Assembly: GCA_002709225.1 (NCBI GenBank)
Contig: PAQH01000018.1
Span: forward strand, 1-59,524
Length of the DNA: 59,524 nucleotides
From: Planctomycetaceae bacterium
Lineage (GTDB): Bacteria > Planctomycetota > Planctomycetia > Pirellulales > Pirellulaceae
Direction of reading: 5' to 3'
Shown here in pieces: positions 8,179-16,970 of the stretch; positions within the stretch are counted from its first letter, which is position 1, and each line of letters begins with the position of its first letter. The translations under genes and the position numbers were made by a program. A model generated the notes under the pieces. That model searched no databases and was not told the origin of the DNA. It was given only the letters and a program-made list of their open reading frames with translations.

Positions 8179-10020
8179 CTACGGTTTCAGAGGTTCCAAG
8201 AACCACCCCATTTGGAACACCTTGCGTGGTGCCAGACGGTCGATGGGCTCGCCCTCGATTTGTCCAATCGCCCAACCGCAACCAAAGTCAAGCGGCGTCA
8301 CTACGTTGCGATTGAAATACTTTTTCAGGGCTTCTACCGCTTGCGCCTTGATGCCCGTGGCATCGCTGGCTTCTGCGTACTGCAAACGGCCAAGTGTGAT
8401 CGCAGCCATAAATCGAACACGGTCAATTTCGACAAACAACTCTTCCACATCGGTCAACCGTTCAACCATGGCGGTGGCCAATTTGTCGTCCCGTTTGCCC
8501 GTCGCCAACTTACCCAACGACCAGATGCCCGCGGCACGCGTTTCCGGCCCCAAATCATAGTTCTTGGGTACACAACGCCACAACAAATCTTCTGCCTCCT
8601 GGTATCCCATGAGCCCAAACGCCTCGAGCAGGTAGCAGCACTGCATATCCTCGGGACCACCCGGCTCCATGCCACTGGTGGCGCCAGCGCGAACCGCCCG
8701 ATCCGCTTTGCGGAACATGGCGGGCAGTGCCGTTGCTACGCGTAATTCGCGCAGTGCCCAGGCAGCTGTTACGTACGCTTCCGGCCGAGGAAAATCCAAC
8801 AGCTGTACGAGCCGCCCCGCGGCACGCTTATGGTCAAGCGCCGCCAGCAACAAAATCGACTGCTGTTGTCCACGCCAAAAATCAGTTCCCAACATGGCTT
8901 CGGCTGCAGCGCGAACCAGCGGATCTAACGCTTTATCGGCCTGCGCCAACTCGAGCAACGCCATCCGCGCCTGGGTGCGTACTTCGGTGTGCTTGTCGTT
9001 CATCATTTCTGCGAGTCGATCAACCACCGATTTGTCGGCCTGCTGCTCGATACTCTGAATTCCCAGCTTGCGTAGTTTCGCATCCGGACTATCCAACGCC
9101 ACCCAACCCGGTTCGACCGCCGTATCAGGATCAATTTCCGTCAACCGTTGCAAGGCGACACAGGCTACCGAGGGAAACGGGTCTACTGCCAGTTGAGCCA
9201 GTAGTTTCGACGTCTCTTGACTCGTGTGCCGGCTCAGTAACTGGCCCGCCACTAGGCGGTCCACCAGATGCGCTGGACCTTCCTGCTCCGCCAGCCGGCG
9301 GGCATCCTCTTCTAATCCCTCGGTCTGCAGCCGCGCCAGCGCACGCGCTAATGCCAGCCGGGAACTCGTGGTATCTCCATACTGTTGGCCAGCGTCGACT
9401 AGCCGTTCTCGGAGCGCAGCCGCCGCTTCCTGATCGCCACTCAAACCTAATCCTTGCGCCGCCAATTTGAGGCGCTGAAGCGGACAGTTGACGTCCTGTA
9501 TGTTTTTCAGCCAGATCTCCCGCATCGGGGCGAACCGCCAACGCGCCAACGCCGGTTCAACCAAGAGGGCCATATCCAGGCTGCCTCCCTTGGTCACCGC
9601 GAACAAAGGTTCAGCGGCTTCTTCGATGCCCAGCGCAACAAGGGCCCGCGCGCACGCCAACTGCAAAGCGGGATGCGCGTCTGCAGCTCGCAGCGTTGTG
9701 ATCAGAACCGAACTACTCTCTGCTAACCCTGCCATTCCTTTCGCATGTGCGCGGGCAATGGTCTCAGCTGCCTGCCGCTGAAAATCGGAATCCGGTTGCT
9801 GCAGGGCTTGGAGCCACAGCGGAAGTAACTTGTCCGAAAAAACCGATTCTGTCTCGGTCAAAACCACTTCGGGATCGGCATCCATCACCGTCTGGAATTT
9901 AACGAGATCCGCAGCGGACACCAAGGAATTCGCCGGCAGGACAACCCCGCCAACGAGCAGCAGTGGCAGCAGCAGACAACCGCGTGCGCGGCATGTGGCA
10001 AACAGTATTTCTAATCCCAT
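8179..10020 (-). CDS. Secreted HEAT-repeat protein
   Basis: The 613-aa product begins MGLEILFATCRARGCLLLP, a signal-peptide-like N-terminus. The rest is almost entirely helical HEAT/PBS-lyase-type repeats, for example AETIARAHAKGMAGLAESS, ARALVALGIEEAAEPLF and ARMALLELAQADKALDPLV, running to about residue 600. The frame is open 32 codons upstream, but that stretch lies in the 3' end of the permease gene. The ATG at 10020 is 14 bases after the permease stop and has GAGAG just before it. The two genes therefore form an operon. HEAT solenoids are protein-binding scaffolds; here it probably works at the membrane with the permease. No catalytic motif is seen and the partner is unknown. Confidence 0.88.
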   Translation of the reverse strand: MGLEILFATCRARGCLLLPLLLVGGVVLPANSLVSAADLVKFQTVMDADPEVVLTETESVFSDKLLPLWLQALQQPDSDFQRQAAETIARAHAKGMAGLAESSSVLITTLRAADAHPALQLACARALVALGIEEAAEPLFAVTKGGSLDMALLVEPALARWRFAPMREIWLKNIQDVNCPLQRLKLAAQGLGLSGDQEAAAALRERLVDAGQQYGDTTSSRLALARALARLQTEGLEEDARRLAEQEGPAHLVDRLVAGQLLSRHTSQETSKLLAQLAVDPFPSVACVALQRLTEIDPDTAVEPGWVALDSPDAKLRKLGIQSIEQQADKSVVDRLAEMMNDKHTEVRTQARMALLELAQADKALDPLVRAAAEAMLGTDFWRGQQQSILLLAALDHKRAAGRLVQLLDFPRPEAYVTAAWALRELRVATALPAMFRKADRAVRAGATSGMEPGGPEDMQCCYLLEAFGLMGYQEAEDLLWRCVPKNYDLGPETRAAGIWSLGKLATGKRDDKLATAMVERLTDVEELFVEIDRVRFMAAITLGRLQYAEASDATGIKAQAVEALKKYFNRNVVTPLDFGCGWAIGQIEGEPIDRLAPRKVFQMGWFLEPLKP

Positions 10021-10034
10021 AGCGGCTCTCGTGT

Positions 10035-11690
10035 TTATTGGGGCCGGGCTAAACGCCAGCTCTGCACGCCGAACAAAACCAACAAGACGGCCGACAGAAT
10101 CCCGGTAAACCACCACGCGTGAGGAATCAACGAATAAGCCTCGAAACCAGGCGTTTCATTGACGGCCAGGGCCGCGGCCACAGGATTGCAACGCAACACC
10201 ATTTCCACGGTACGTTGACCAAAAGGCGCATCGCGCGCAACCCAGACCAGCATCGTCCCAGCACAAATCGTCAGCAGCACCGCATATGCGACCGTGGTCG
10301 CGACCGCTGTTCGACGAAAAAGACTGCTTACGGAAGCACCCACCGCAACCGCTAACAGGGCAGTCAATAACTGGCAATTCAAGACCTGGATAATTTGTTC
10401 TTTCAGCGCCGGTTCAATCGTAAACATGAAGCCGTAACCAGGTAGTGTGGCGCATAGTATCAGCAAGACCGGCCAGATAACGCTCATCAATTTTCCGGTG
10501 ATGATGCGCACGCCACCGAGCGGGGTCATCTGCAACAACTGCCAGCCACCACTTTCACGTTCAGCACTGATCAAACCGGACGCCAGGCTGGGAGTGATCA
10601 ACACAATCAACGCGGACTGCAAAACCACCAGGATACTGCCAATCGTTTTAACGTCCCAGGCAATCGTTCCGGTCGTTGCCACAAAGGTCAAACCAAGTGA
10701 CAGAATTGCACATCCGAAAAAGATGCGCAGCAGCCAGTTCATGCGGCCAAAACGCCGGCAACGAAATTCCTTTACCAGCACAGGATTAACAAGCGGTGGA
10801 ATTCCGGCTTTGCGTCGATTGGGATCGACGATGAATAGAAAGCGACGGGCAACTCGTTGCTCGAACTCGAGTTCATTCGTAATCATGCCCTGCGAACGTG
10901 TGCGGTCAAAAATCCGATAGTTCAACCGACTGATTGTCCAGACGATCGCGCCCAGTGACACGCATAATGACAGCACCACAAAACGCAACAGTGTACCGGA
11001 ACTCGAGATTAGCCCCTGGCCACCTACATCGGTTTGGCCGAGCACCTGCATCACCGCTGGAACGGGTGACAAATTGCGGAGCCAATCAGCCAACAATGGC
11101 AATACACCCGCTTGGCCTTGCAGAAAGTAGTGGGGACCCAGACTGACCACCGCCATGATCAAGATCAGGAAGTAGGTATTCTTGAGCGCCGTATCGGTCG
11201 ACTTGGCGATGGAACTGATCAAGAGCGCAAGCGTCGTATACTCGAGCACAATCAACAGCAATACGCCGTACAACGCCAACAGACCTCTGGTAAGCGAAAT
11301 TCCTCCCATGGCAAAACAAGCGGCGGCACCTGGCAAGCTGGTAATCAGAACCAACAACACAAATCCGCTCACGCCGAAGAACTTGCCAATATAGATCTGT
11401 GCTACCGGCATGGGTGAATTCAGCACCAAAAGCAAGGTACCCTGCGTCCGTTCACGGACGATCGAGGTGGCTGGAAAGGCGGGCGCCATCAGCACGAGCG
11501 TGGTCAACAGACCATAGCCAAACACTCGAAATACCTGCTGGGATAAGGCGCCGGAGAGATCGACCTGATCCCCGGCGGGCCAACGGAAAACGACCAGTAG
11601 CGAAAACACAATCGCCACTAGTGTCAGCAGGACTACTGATTTCTGACTGCGGAGCGCTGCCAGTAGTTCTCGGCGAATGATTGGATTCAA
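10035..11690 (-). CDS. Duplicated ABC-2 type transporter permease
   Basis: The 551-aa integral membrane protein starts at a TTG with GGGAGAGG just upstream. It contains two ABC-2 permease halves. The first (about 1-260) has VRERTQGTLLLVLNSPM and the second (about 300-551) has SAERESGGWQLLQMTPLG; these are matching cytoplasmic coupling segments, each followed by IxxGK. Roughly a dozen hydrophobic segments are visible. ABC-2 permeases form export channels for lipids, polysaccharides or drugs and need an ATPase subunit, but none is encoded next to it or elsewhere in the window. It is the first gene of a two-gene operon with the HEAT-repeat gene and is divergent from the TIGR03790 gene. The substrate cannot be told from the sequence. 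Confidence 0.9.
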   Translation of the reverse strand: MNPIIRRELLAALRSQKSVVLLTLVAIVFSLLVVFRWPAGDQVDLSGALSQQVFRVFGYGLLTTLVLMAPAFPATSIVRERTQGTLLLVLNSPMPVAQIYIGKFFGVSGFVLLVLITSLPGAAACFAMGGISLTRGLLALYGVLLLIVLEYTTLALLISSIAKSTDTALKNTYFLILIMAVVSLGPHYFLQGQAGVLPLLADWLRNLSPVPAVMQVLGQTDVGGQGLISSSGTLLRFVVLSLCVSLGAIVWTISRLNYRIFDRTRSQGMITNELEFEQRVARRFLFIVDPNRRKAGIPPLVNPVLVKEFRCRRFGRMNWLLRIFFGCAILSLGLTFVATTGTIAWDVKTIGSILVVLQSALIVLITPSLASGLISAERESGGWQLLQMTPLGGVRIITGKLMSVIWPVLLILCATLPGYGFMFTIEPALKEQIIQVLNCQLLTALLAVAVGASVSSLFRRTAVATTVAYAVLLTICAGTMLVWVARDAPFGQRTVEMVLRCNPVAAALAVNETPGFEAYSLIPHAWWFTGILSAVLLVLFGVQSWRLARPQ

Positions 11691-11961
11691 ACGAGCCTCT
11701 CCCTCGAGCTGAAAATGCGATCTTCAAGTATACACTGGAAAATGGTCTTCAGCACCCGGCTGTACACCAATCCTCTTCTGCAAGACACGCATCGAAGCGA
11801 ACACGAAAACGCTTCAGGAGAGCGGCGCCTGGCGGACAGCCCCATCGAGTGCGATGGCAACGGCGGCAACCTGGAAACGACAACCCACCACCCCTTCGGG
11901 TATGATGCGTCAGGCGAAACGACTGCGTTTCCCAATTCTCATTCAGCGGGAACAGGTTGGG

Positions 11962-14442
11962 ATGTGCTCTCGTATCATTGAGCAATACCAGACGTGCCCT
12001 GGTGCTAAATTGTGTTGTGTGACGCTGGCTCTATGTCTCATCCCGCATTTGGCTGCAGGGGCGGAGAACTTGGCGCTGGTGGTCAACGGCGATAGCTGGA
12101 TGTCGCGCAGTGTCGCGAACCATTACATCTCGCTACGGGAGATTCCAGCGGCCCACGTAGTGCAGCTCAACGACCTGCCCGATCTGGAACGAATCGACGT
12201 GGAGCGATTTCGCCGCCAGATTCTGCGGCCCGTTCTCAACACGCTGCGACAGCGGCAACGTCTGGCGCAAATTGATTACCTTGTCTATTCCAGTGATCTC
12301 CCCTACATCATCGACGCAAGTCATGATCTAGGTGCTCACAAGCCGCCCAAATGGCTTACACCGGTTGCCTCGGTGAACGGACTGACTTTTTTTTATCAAC
12401 AGGTGCTGCAGTCAAATAGCAGCTATTTGACTGGCTACCCAAATCGCTATTTTCGTCGCTTGCTTCCGCCAGTTAACGAAGATCCGCTACCAGCCGATGA
12501 CCGTAAACAATGGGAATCTGCGATCGAATCGATCAATCTCGGTCAATGGCAATTGGCACTCACTCACGTGGTACGGCTGCTCGATCGACATCCCCGAAAT
12601 GCAACGTTGTTTTTTGCGCGTGCCGGTTGCCAGGCGCAGCTGGATCAGTTCCAGCTGGCATTAGAATCGCTGGACCAGGCAATCGACTTTGGCTGGTACA
12701 ATTACCACATTGCTGCCAGTAATCGTGCTCTGCTGCCCCTGCATAACGTGAGCGGCTTTCAATCCAGGTTGCAACGGATGGCGCAGCTCCCCTGGCCCAT
12801 GCAAGAAACACGGGGGTTTCGCGCGGCACACCATTGGAATGAAGCAGGCGTTGTCAACCAACGAGCGGGGCACCGGTATCTGCTATCCACCGTATTGGCT
12901 ACGACCTCGGGCCGGGGTAACTCACTTCCAGAAGTCGTCAATTACCTGCAACGCAGTCGGAATGCAGATGGCTCATTTCCCGCGGGAACGATCTACTTTC
13001 CGGTCAATTCGGACCCGCGATCAAAACTCCGCGAAGATCTCTACCGACCCGCAGTCGAGGCGTTGCAGGCACAACAGATACGAGGTCAAATCCTGTCGGG
13101 TATTGTTCCGCAAAACCGACGCGACGTGATTGGTTTAAGTACGGGAACCGCCTTCTTCAAGTGGCGACAGTCGGGCAGTGCCATTCTAGCCGGAGCGATA
13201 TGTGAACATTTCACCAGCTCCGGTGGCATACTACTGGAGGCCGCGCATCAAACACCCCTCACGGAGTTCCTCCGCTGGGGCGCTGCAGGCTCCAGCGGCG
13301 CGGTACAAGAGCCGTATGCGGTCGCTGAAAAATTTCCCAGTCCGTTTATGCACGTACACTACACTCGTGGGTGTACGTTGGGCGAGGCTTATTATCAGTC
13401 CGTCGCCAACCCGTACCAGTTGTTGATTGTCGGTGACCCTCTCTGTCGGCCCTGGGCGCAAATCCCACAATTTGAACTCAACGGCATGCCAGGGGGGGGA
13501 ATACTGAAACACCCCCAAGAATGGTCTGCGAACATTGATCCCGCTACCGGCGGTCCGACTCTGATTCGTGATTTCACGCTTTACATTGACGGGTACCAGC
13601 ACGCCGTTCATCCCCCGGGGCAGCCGTTTCGTCTGAACCCCAAGAACCTCGCGGACGGACACCATCAGGTCACGGTGGTGGCAACCACTAATAATCCACT
13701 TGCCAGCAGGGGCCGCCGCAGCTATCCGGTTACGGTTCATTCCCACGGACGTCAGGTCGAGCTGCGCTGCAACCGGCAGGCAATCAGATTTGATGAACAG
13801 TTGCAATGCGAGGTGCGGGCAGCGGGCGCACGTTCGATTTCTGTATTCCATGACTTTCAACCCCTGGCAACTGTCAACGGTGCAGAGGGTGTGGTCCGGC
13901 TCGCTGCCCAGCGACTGGGGCTCGGGCCCGTTCGCTTATGGGCGGTCGCCCGTTATGGCGATAACGCGTCCGGGCGCGCATTTAGTCCGCCGCTGTTATT
14001 GGTGGTCCACCCCCCACAGGCAATCGCAGCGCTCACGCCGGCCCCCAGGGGAACCGAGCCCGGAGTGCTAGTGACTGTCGAGCCAGGGCGGCGACAAGTA
14101 GTGACCTATCCCCTACAACAAGCGAACTGGATCGAATCACTCAACCTGCCTGTGGGTGCCAGGTTTTCCGTGGAGGCGTACTTTAATGTGACCCGAGAAT
14201 CGCTCTTTCAATTACAACTGCAGAGTAATTGCCAGGCCAAGTTGTTCTTGAATCACCAATCGCAACCCGTACTCCAAGCCCCCAGTAAGATCTGGGGCCT
14301 AACACCCATCGTACTCAAGCCGGGAACACACCGCCTGGTTTTAACTGGACGAGTTGCCAACAAACCGCGTCTGCGATTTCGCCTGGGGAACGCCGGAACA
14401 CGTAGCCTCGATGGTCGGCGATACTGGCATCTGAGGCCTTGA
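11962..14442 (+). CDS. TIGR03790 family secreted protein
   Basis: The 826-aa product opens with a short tail and a hydrophobic signal sequence (CCVTLALCLIPHLAAGA). The diagnostic TIGR03790 opening follows: LALVVNGDSWMSRSVANHYI and REIPAAHVVQL. A TPR-like pair follows at about 170-235 (WESAIESINLGQWQLALTHV; RAGCQAQLDQFQLALESLDQ). Later come family blocks GLSTGTAFFKWRQSGS and HYTRGCTLGEAYYQSVANPY, with LLIVGDPLC. The C-terminal 250 residues look beta-rich. The frame is open 36 codons further upstream; ATG 11962 is chosen because it gives a clean signal peptide, though its ribosome site (AGG, about 9 bases away) is weak. The function of the family is unknown. It is monocistronic as far as can be seen. 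Confidence 0.88.
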   Translation: MCSRIIEQYQTCPGAKLCCVTLALCLIPHLAAGAENLALVVNGDSWMSRSVANHYISLREIPAAHVVQLNDLPDLERIDVERFRRQILRPVLNTLRQRQRLAQIDYLVYSSDLPYIIDASHDLGAHKPPKWLTPVASVNGLTFFYQQVLQSNSSYLTGYPNRYFRRLLPPVNEDPLPADDRKQWESAIESINLGQWQLALTHVVRLLDRHPRNATLFFARAGCQAQLDQFQLALESLDQAIDFGWYNYHIAASNRALLPLHNVSGFQSRLQRMAQLPWPMQETRGFRAAHHWNEAGVVNQRAGHRYLLSTVLATTSGRGNSLPEVVNYLQRSRNADGSFPAGTIYFPVNSDPRSKLREDLYRPAVEALQAQQIRGQILSGIVPQNRRDVIGLSTGTAFFKWRQSGSAILAGAICEHFTSSGGILLEAAHQTPLTEFLRWGAAGSSGAVQEPYAVAEKFPSPFMHVHYTRGCTLGEAYYQSVANPYQLLIVGDPLCRPWAQIPQFELNGMPGGGILKHPQEWSANIDPATGGPTLIRDFTLYIDGYQHAVHPPGQPFRLNPKNLADGHHQVTVVATTNNPLASRGRRSYPVTVHSHGRQVELRCNRQAIRFDEQLQCEVRAAGARSISVFHDFQPLATVNGAEGVVRLAAQRLGLGPVRLWAVARYGDNASGRAFSPPLLLVVHPPQAIAALTPAPRGTEPGVLVTVEPGRRQVVTYPLQQANWIESLNLPVGARFSVEAYFNVTRESLFQLQLQSNCQAKLFLNHQSQPVLQAPSKIWGLTPIVLKPGTHRLVLTGRVANKPRLRFRLGNAGTRSLDGRRYWHLRP

Positions 14443-14608
14443 GTGCAACGATGCCTTGTGCAGATCGCCCGTAACTAGCGCGGTTCCCTGCCCGCGGTGC
14501 CTGGCGCGTGACTCTGTCCTACCGTAGCGAGACGCCACGCAGCTCCGTCAGCCCGTAACGGCGAGCGAGAAAAACCCTCGGGAATACCTGCTGACCAGCC
14601 GTGCCAGT

Positions 14609-16696
14609 TCAATTCCGCGACGCCATTCTCAAGTCACCGTAAAGCGTCTCACCCTCCCGAAGAATGTAGAATTTGACCAATTCACTTCGTGAGAAATCAC
14701 TGCTCTCGATGATAAATGAGAGGTTGTCCATTGTGGTGGTTTCCAATCCTTTCAGGCCAATCAGAATATCTCCATCCAGGAGACCCTGACGGTCCGCAGG
14801 ACTATCCGCCCGCACTGAGATGATGCGCAACCCACCGCGGTATTTCGTGGTGGTTTGTTGGAATTCCGTTGGTGGAATATTCTCCAAGCGTAAGCCCAGT
14901 AATCGCCAGAGGCGATTTTCCAGAGAAGGTGAGCTGGCGGGGCTGTCCACCAGTCGCTCCGCGCCATCTCGAATGACGCGGAACTGTATGACATCGATCT
15001 GGGAAAACTCGCGACTGTCGATGATAAAGGCAATGTCTTCCAGGCTCACGGTGGCCCATTTATGCAAGCCGCACAACACATCACCGCGAACGATGCCCTG
15101 ACGCTCCGCCGGGCCGTCCTCACGCACATCCAAAACTTCGAGTCCGCCCCGATACTTGGTGCTAATCTGTTGAAATTCAGTTTGCGGCAGGACCTTGAGC
15201 CGCATACCCAGCGAATTCCAAATGCGATTCTCCAGGCTTCTCGATCCGGTTGAACTGGCAAGCACGTGTTCCTTGCCGTCGCGCAGAATACGGAATTTCA
15301 TTGACTCTGTTTGCGTAAACTCACGACTCTCGATGATGAACGAAATGTCTTCCTGGCTGGTCGTCGCCCATTTGTGCACTGCGAACAGAATGTCACCCGG
15401 ACGAAATCCCTGGCGATCGGCGAGACTGTCTGAGCGCACTTTGATGACGCGCAACCCACCGCGGTATCTCGGGCTGGCTTGCTTCAGTTCCGATTGCGGA
15501 ACGCTCTTTAGGTGAAGCCCCAACAATCTCCATGTACGGTTAATCAGTGGTAATGATGTAGTGATTTTTCGCCCTTCGCGACGGATCATCACTTCGACTT
15601 CATCACCCGGCGACTCACCAATCAGAGCGCGTTCGAAGTCCAGACGCTGATGAACTGCCACTCCATTGACCGATTCGATCACATCTCCAACTTGTAAAAC
15701 GCTTTGCGCCGCGGGGCTGTTGGGCGCAAGAGTACGCACCGTAAATTGCGGTCCACTCCGCAGTTGTTTTAGTGCCTCTTCAAGCTCGGTAAGTTTCCGT
15801 GTATCGGCGTTCGAAACAAGCGGCTCTTGGTCTTCCTGCACTTGCTCGGGCACGACTCCCAGATCTTCTTCGAGTGTTTTCCGAAGCGCGTCACATTGCC
15901 TGGTCAGTACCTGACGGCGGTCTTCACCTACGACACCGTGGGAAAATCCATGCTCAGTGCTAATCAAGTCTGCTGCGACTTCCATGGCCTTGTCCACCGG
16001 AATCGCAAAAGCGATCCCCTGTGCTCCAACACGCACAGCCACGACCAGGCCTACCATTTTTCCTTCGATATTGAGCAACGGCCCTCCCGAATTACCCGGG
16101 TTAATGCTGGCGCTGGTTTGAATCACGTCCTTGTAATGCTGTGTGTCCCCCACCGGAACATCGCGGTGCAGTGCGCTGATAATGCCCTCGGAGACCGTGT
16201 GGTTGTACCCGTAGGCATTACCAATAGCGATGACGGTTTCACCCTCCATCAGATCACCGGAAGTTCCGACGTTAATCAACTTTAGCGAACTCTGCGGTGG
16301 GACCTTAATGACTGCCAAATCGTTGGCCGCGTCATAGTTAATTAGCTTGCCAACGACCCGATCCTGGTTAGCCAGCGTGACATGAATCTTTTCAACGTCT
16401 TCAATCACATGGTAATTCGTGAGGATGTAACCGCGGCGGTCGATGACTACCCCGGTTCCCATGCCGTTGACCAAGCGAACGGCTCCCTTACGAGACGCCG
16501 CCGTGTCGGATCGGATCGTCTTGCGACCGTGGATGTTGACAATCGAGCGCCGGGTCTGTTTGACCGCCGTGACGACAGGAGTGTGCCGCAACGACTCGCA
16601 CCGCGCAGGCGATTGCCAGACACCAAGAGAGTTGGCAACCAGACAGCCGGCGAGTATCCACGCCAGGTGTCCAAAGTAACGAGTTCGTGTTCGCAT
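14609..16696 (-). CDS. HtrA-like serine protease with four PDZ-like domains
   Basis: The product is 695 aa from ATG 16696; GTG 16714 and TTG 16711 are alternatives, and none has a good ribosome site. After a signal peptide or anchor (about 8-33), the protease triad is His96 (TNYHVIED), Asp126 (NDLAVIK) and Ser203 (NPGNSGGPL). A charged, probably coiled-coil linker (about 255-315) leads to a first PDZ at about 318-384. Three further PDZ-like modules follow (about 387-483, 491-584, 595-685) at an exact 104-residue period. Each has YRGGL, a D-x-x-x-ADRQG/AERQG loop and a GD[IV]L strand. The first two carry HKWAT where the third has KGLET. The family acts in periplasmic quality control. The array may sense or tether several C-termini (inference). 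It is convergent with the TIGR03790 gene. Confidence 0.93.
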   Translation of the reverse strand: MRTRTRYFGHLAWILAGCLVANSLGVWQSPARCESLRHTPVVTAVKQTRRSIVNIHGRKTIRSDTAASRKGAVRLVNGMGTGVVIDRRGYILTNYHVIEDVEKIHVTLANQDRVVGKLINYDAANDLAVIKVPPQSSLKLINVGTSGDLMEGETVIAIGNAYGYNHTVSEGIISALHRDVPVGDTQHYKDVIQTSASINPGNSGGPLLNIEGKMVGLVVAVRVGAQGIAFAIPVDKAMEVAADLISTEHGFSHGVVGEDRRQVLTRQCDALRKTLEEDLGVVPEQVQEDQEPLVSNADTRKLTELEEALKQLRSGPQFTVRTLAPNSPAAQSVLQVGDVIESVNGVAVHQRLDFERALIGESPGDEVEVMIRREGRKITTSLPLINRTWRLLGLHLKSVPQSELKQASPRYRGGLRVIKVRSDSLADRQGFRPGDILFAVHKWATTSQEDISFIIESREFTQTESMKFRILRDGKEHVLASSTGSRSLENRIWNSLGMRLKVLPQTEFQQISTKYRGGLEVLDVREDGPAERQGIVRGDVLCGLHKWATVSLEDIAFIIDSREFSQIDVIQFRVIRDGAERLVDSPASSPSLENRLWRLLGLRLENIPPTEFQQTTTKYRGGLRIISVRADSPADRQGLLDGDILIGLKGLETTTMDNLSFIIESSDFSRSELVKFYILREGETLYGDLRMASRN
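14642..15538 (-). repeat. Three tandem 312-bp PDZ-coding repeats
   Basis: The LGL, LGM and LGL landmarks of the three modules are each exactly 104 codons apart. They share the pattern SLENRxWxxLGxRL, PxTEFQQ, TKYRGGL, then the FII[ED]S block and an F-x-[IV]-[LI]-R-[DE]-G strand. This is an internal duplication within the HtrA gene. Confidence 0.85.
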
Positions 16697-16970
16697 GTGG
16701 GTCGTATTCAACACGGCAGTCCGAATCCCGTGACGCGGCTCGTGGCGCTGGAATCGCGCACCGGGACCAATTAAGGATGCAGTGTAGATCGGCGACCTCG
16801 CGACACCTCGTTAGGCCGGTGGTCGAGGCCCGCAGACTCACCCCAGGTTTACATTATTGGTGTGAATATAGGGAACATGCCTAGCATAGAGCCCTCTAGC
16901 CCCACGCGCATTCGCCGGCCGTACCGTGGTCGCTCTGCTACGATCGCGATCTGGGACTGCTTGCGAACCG

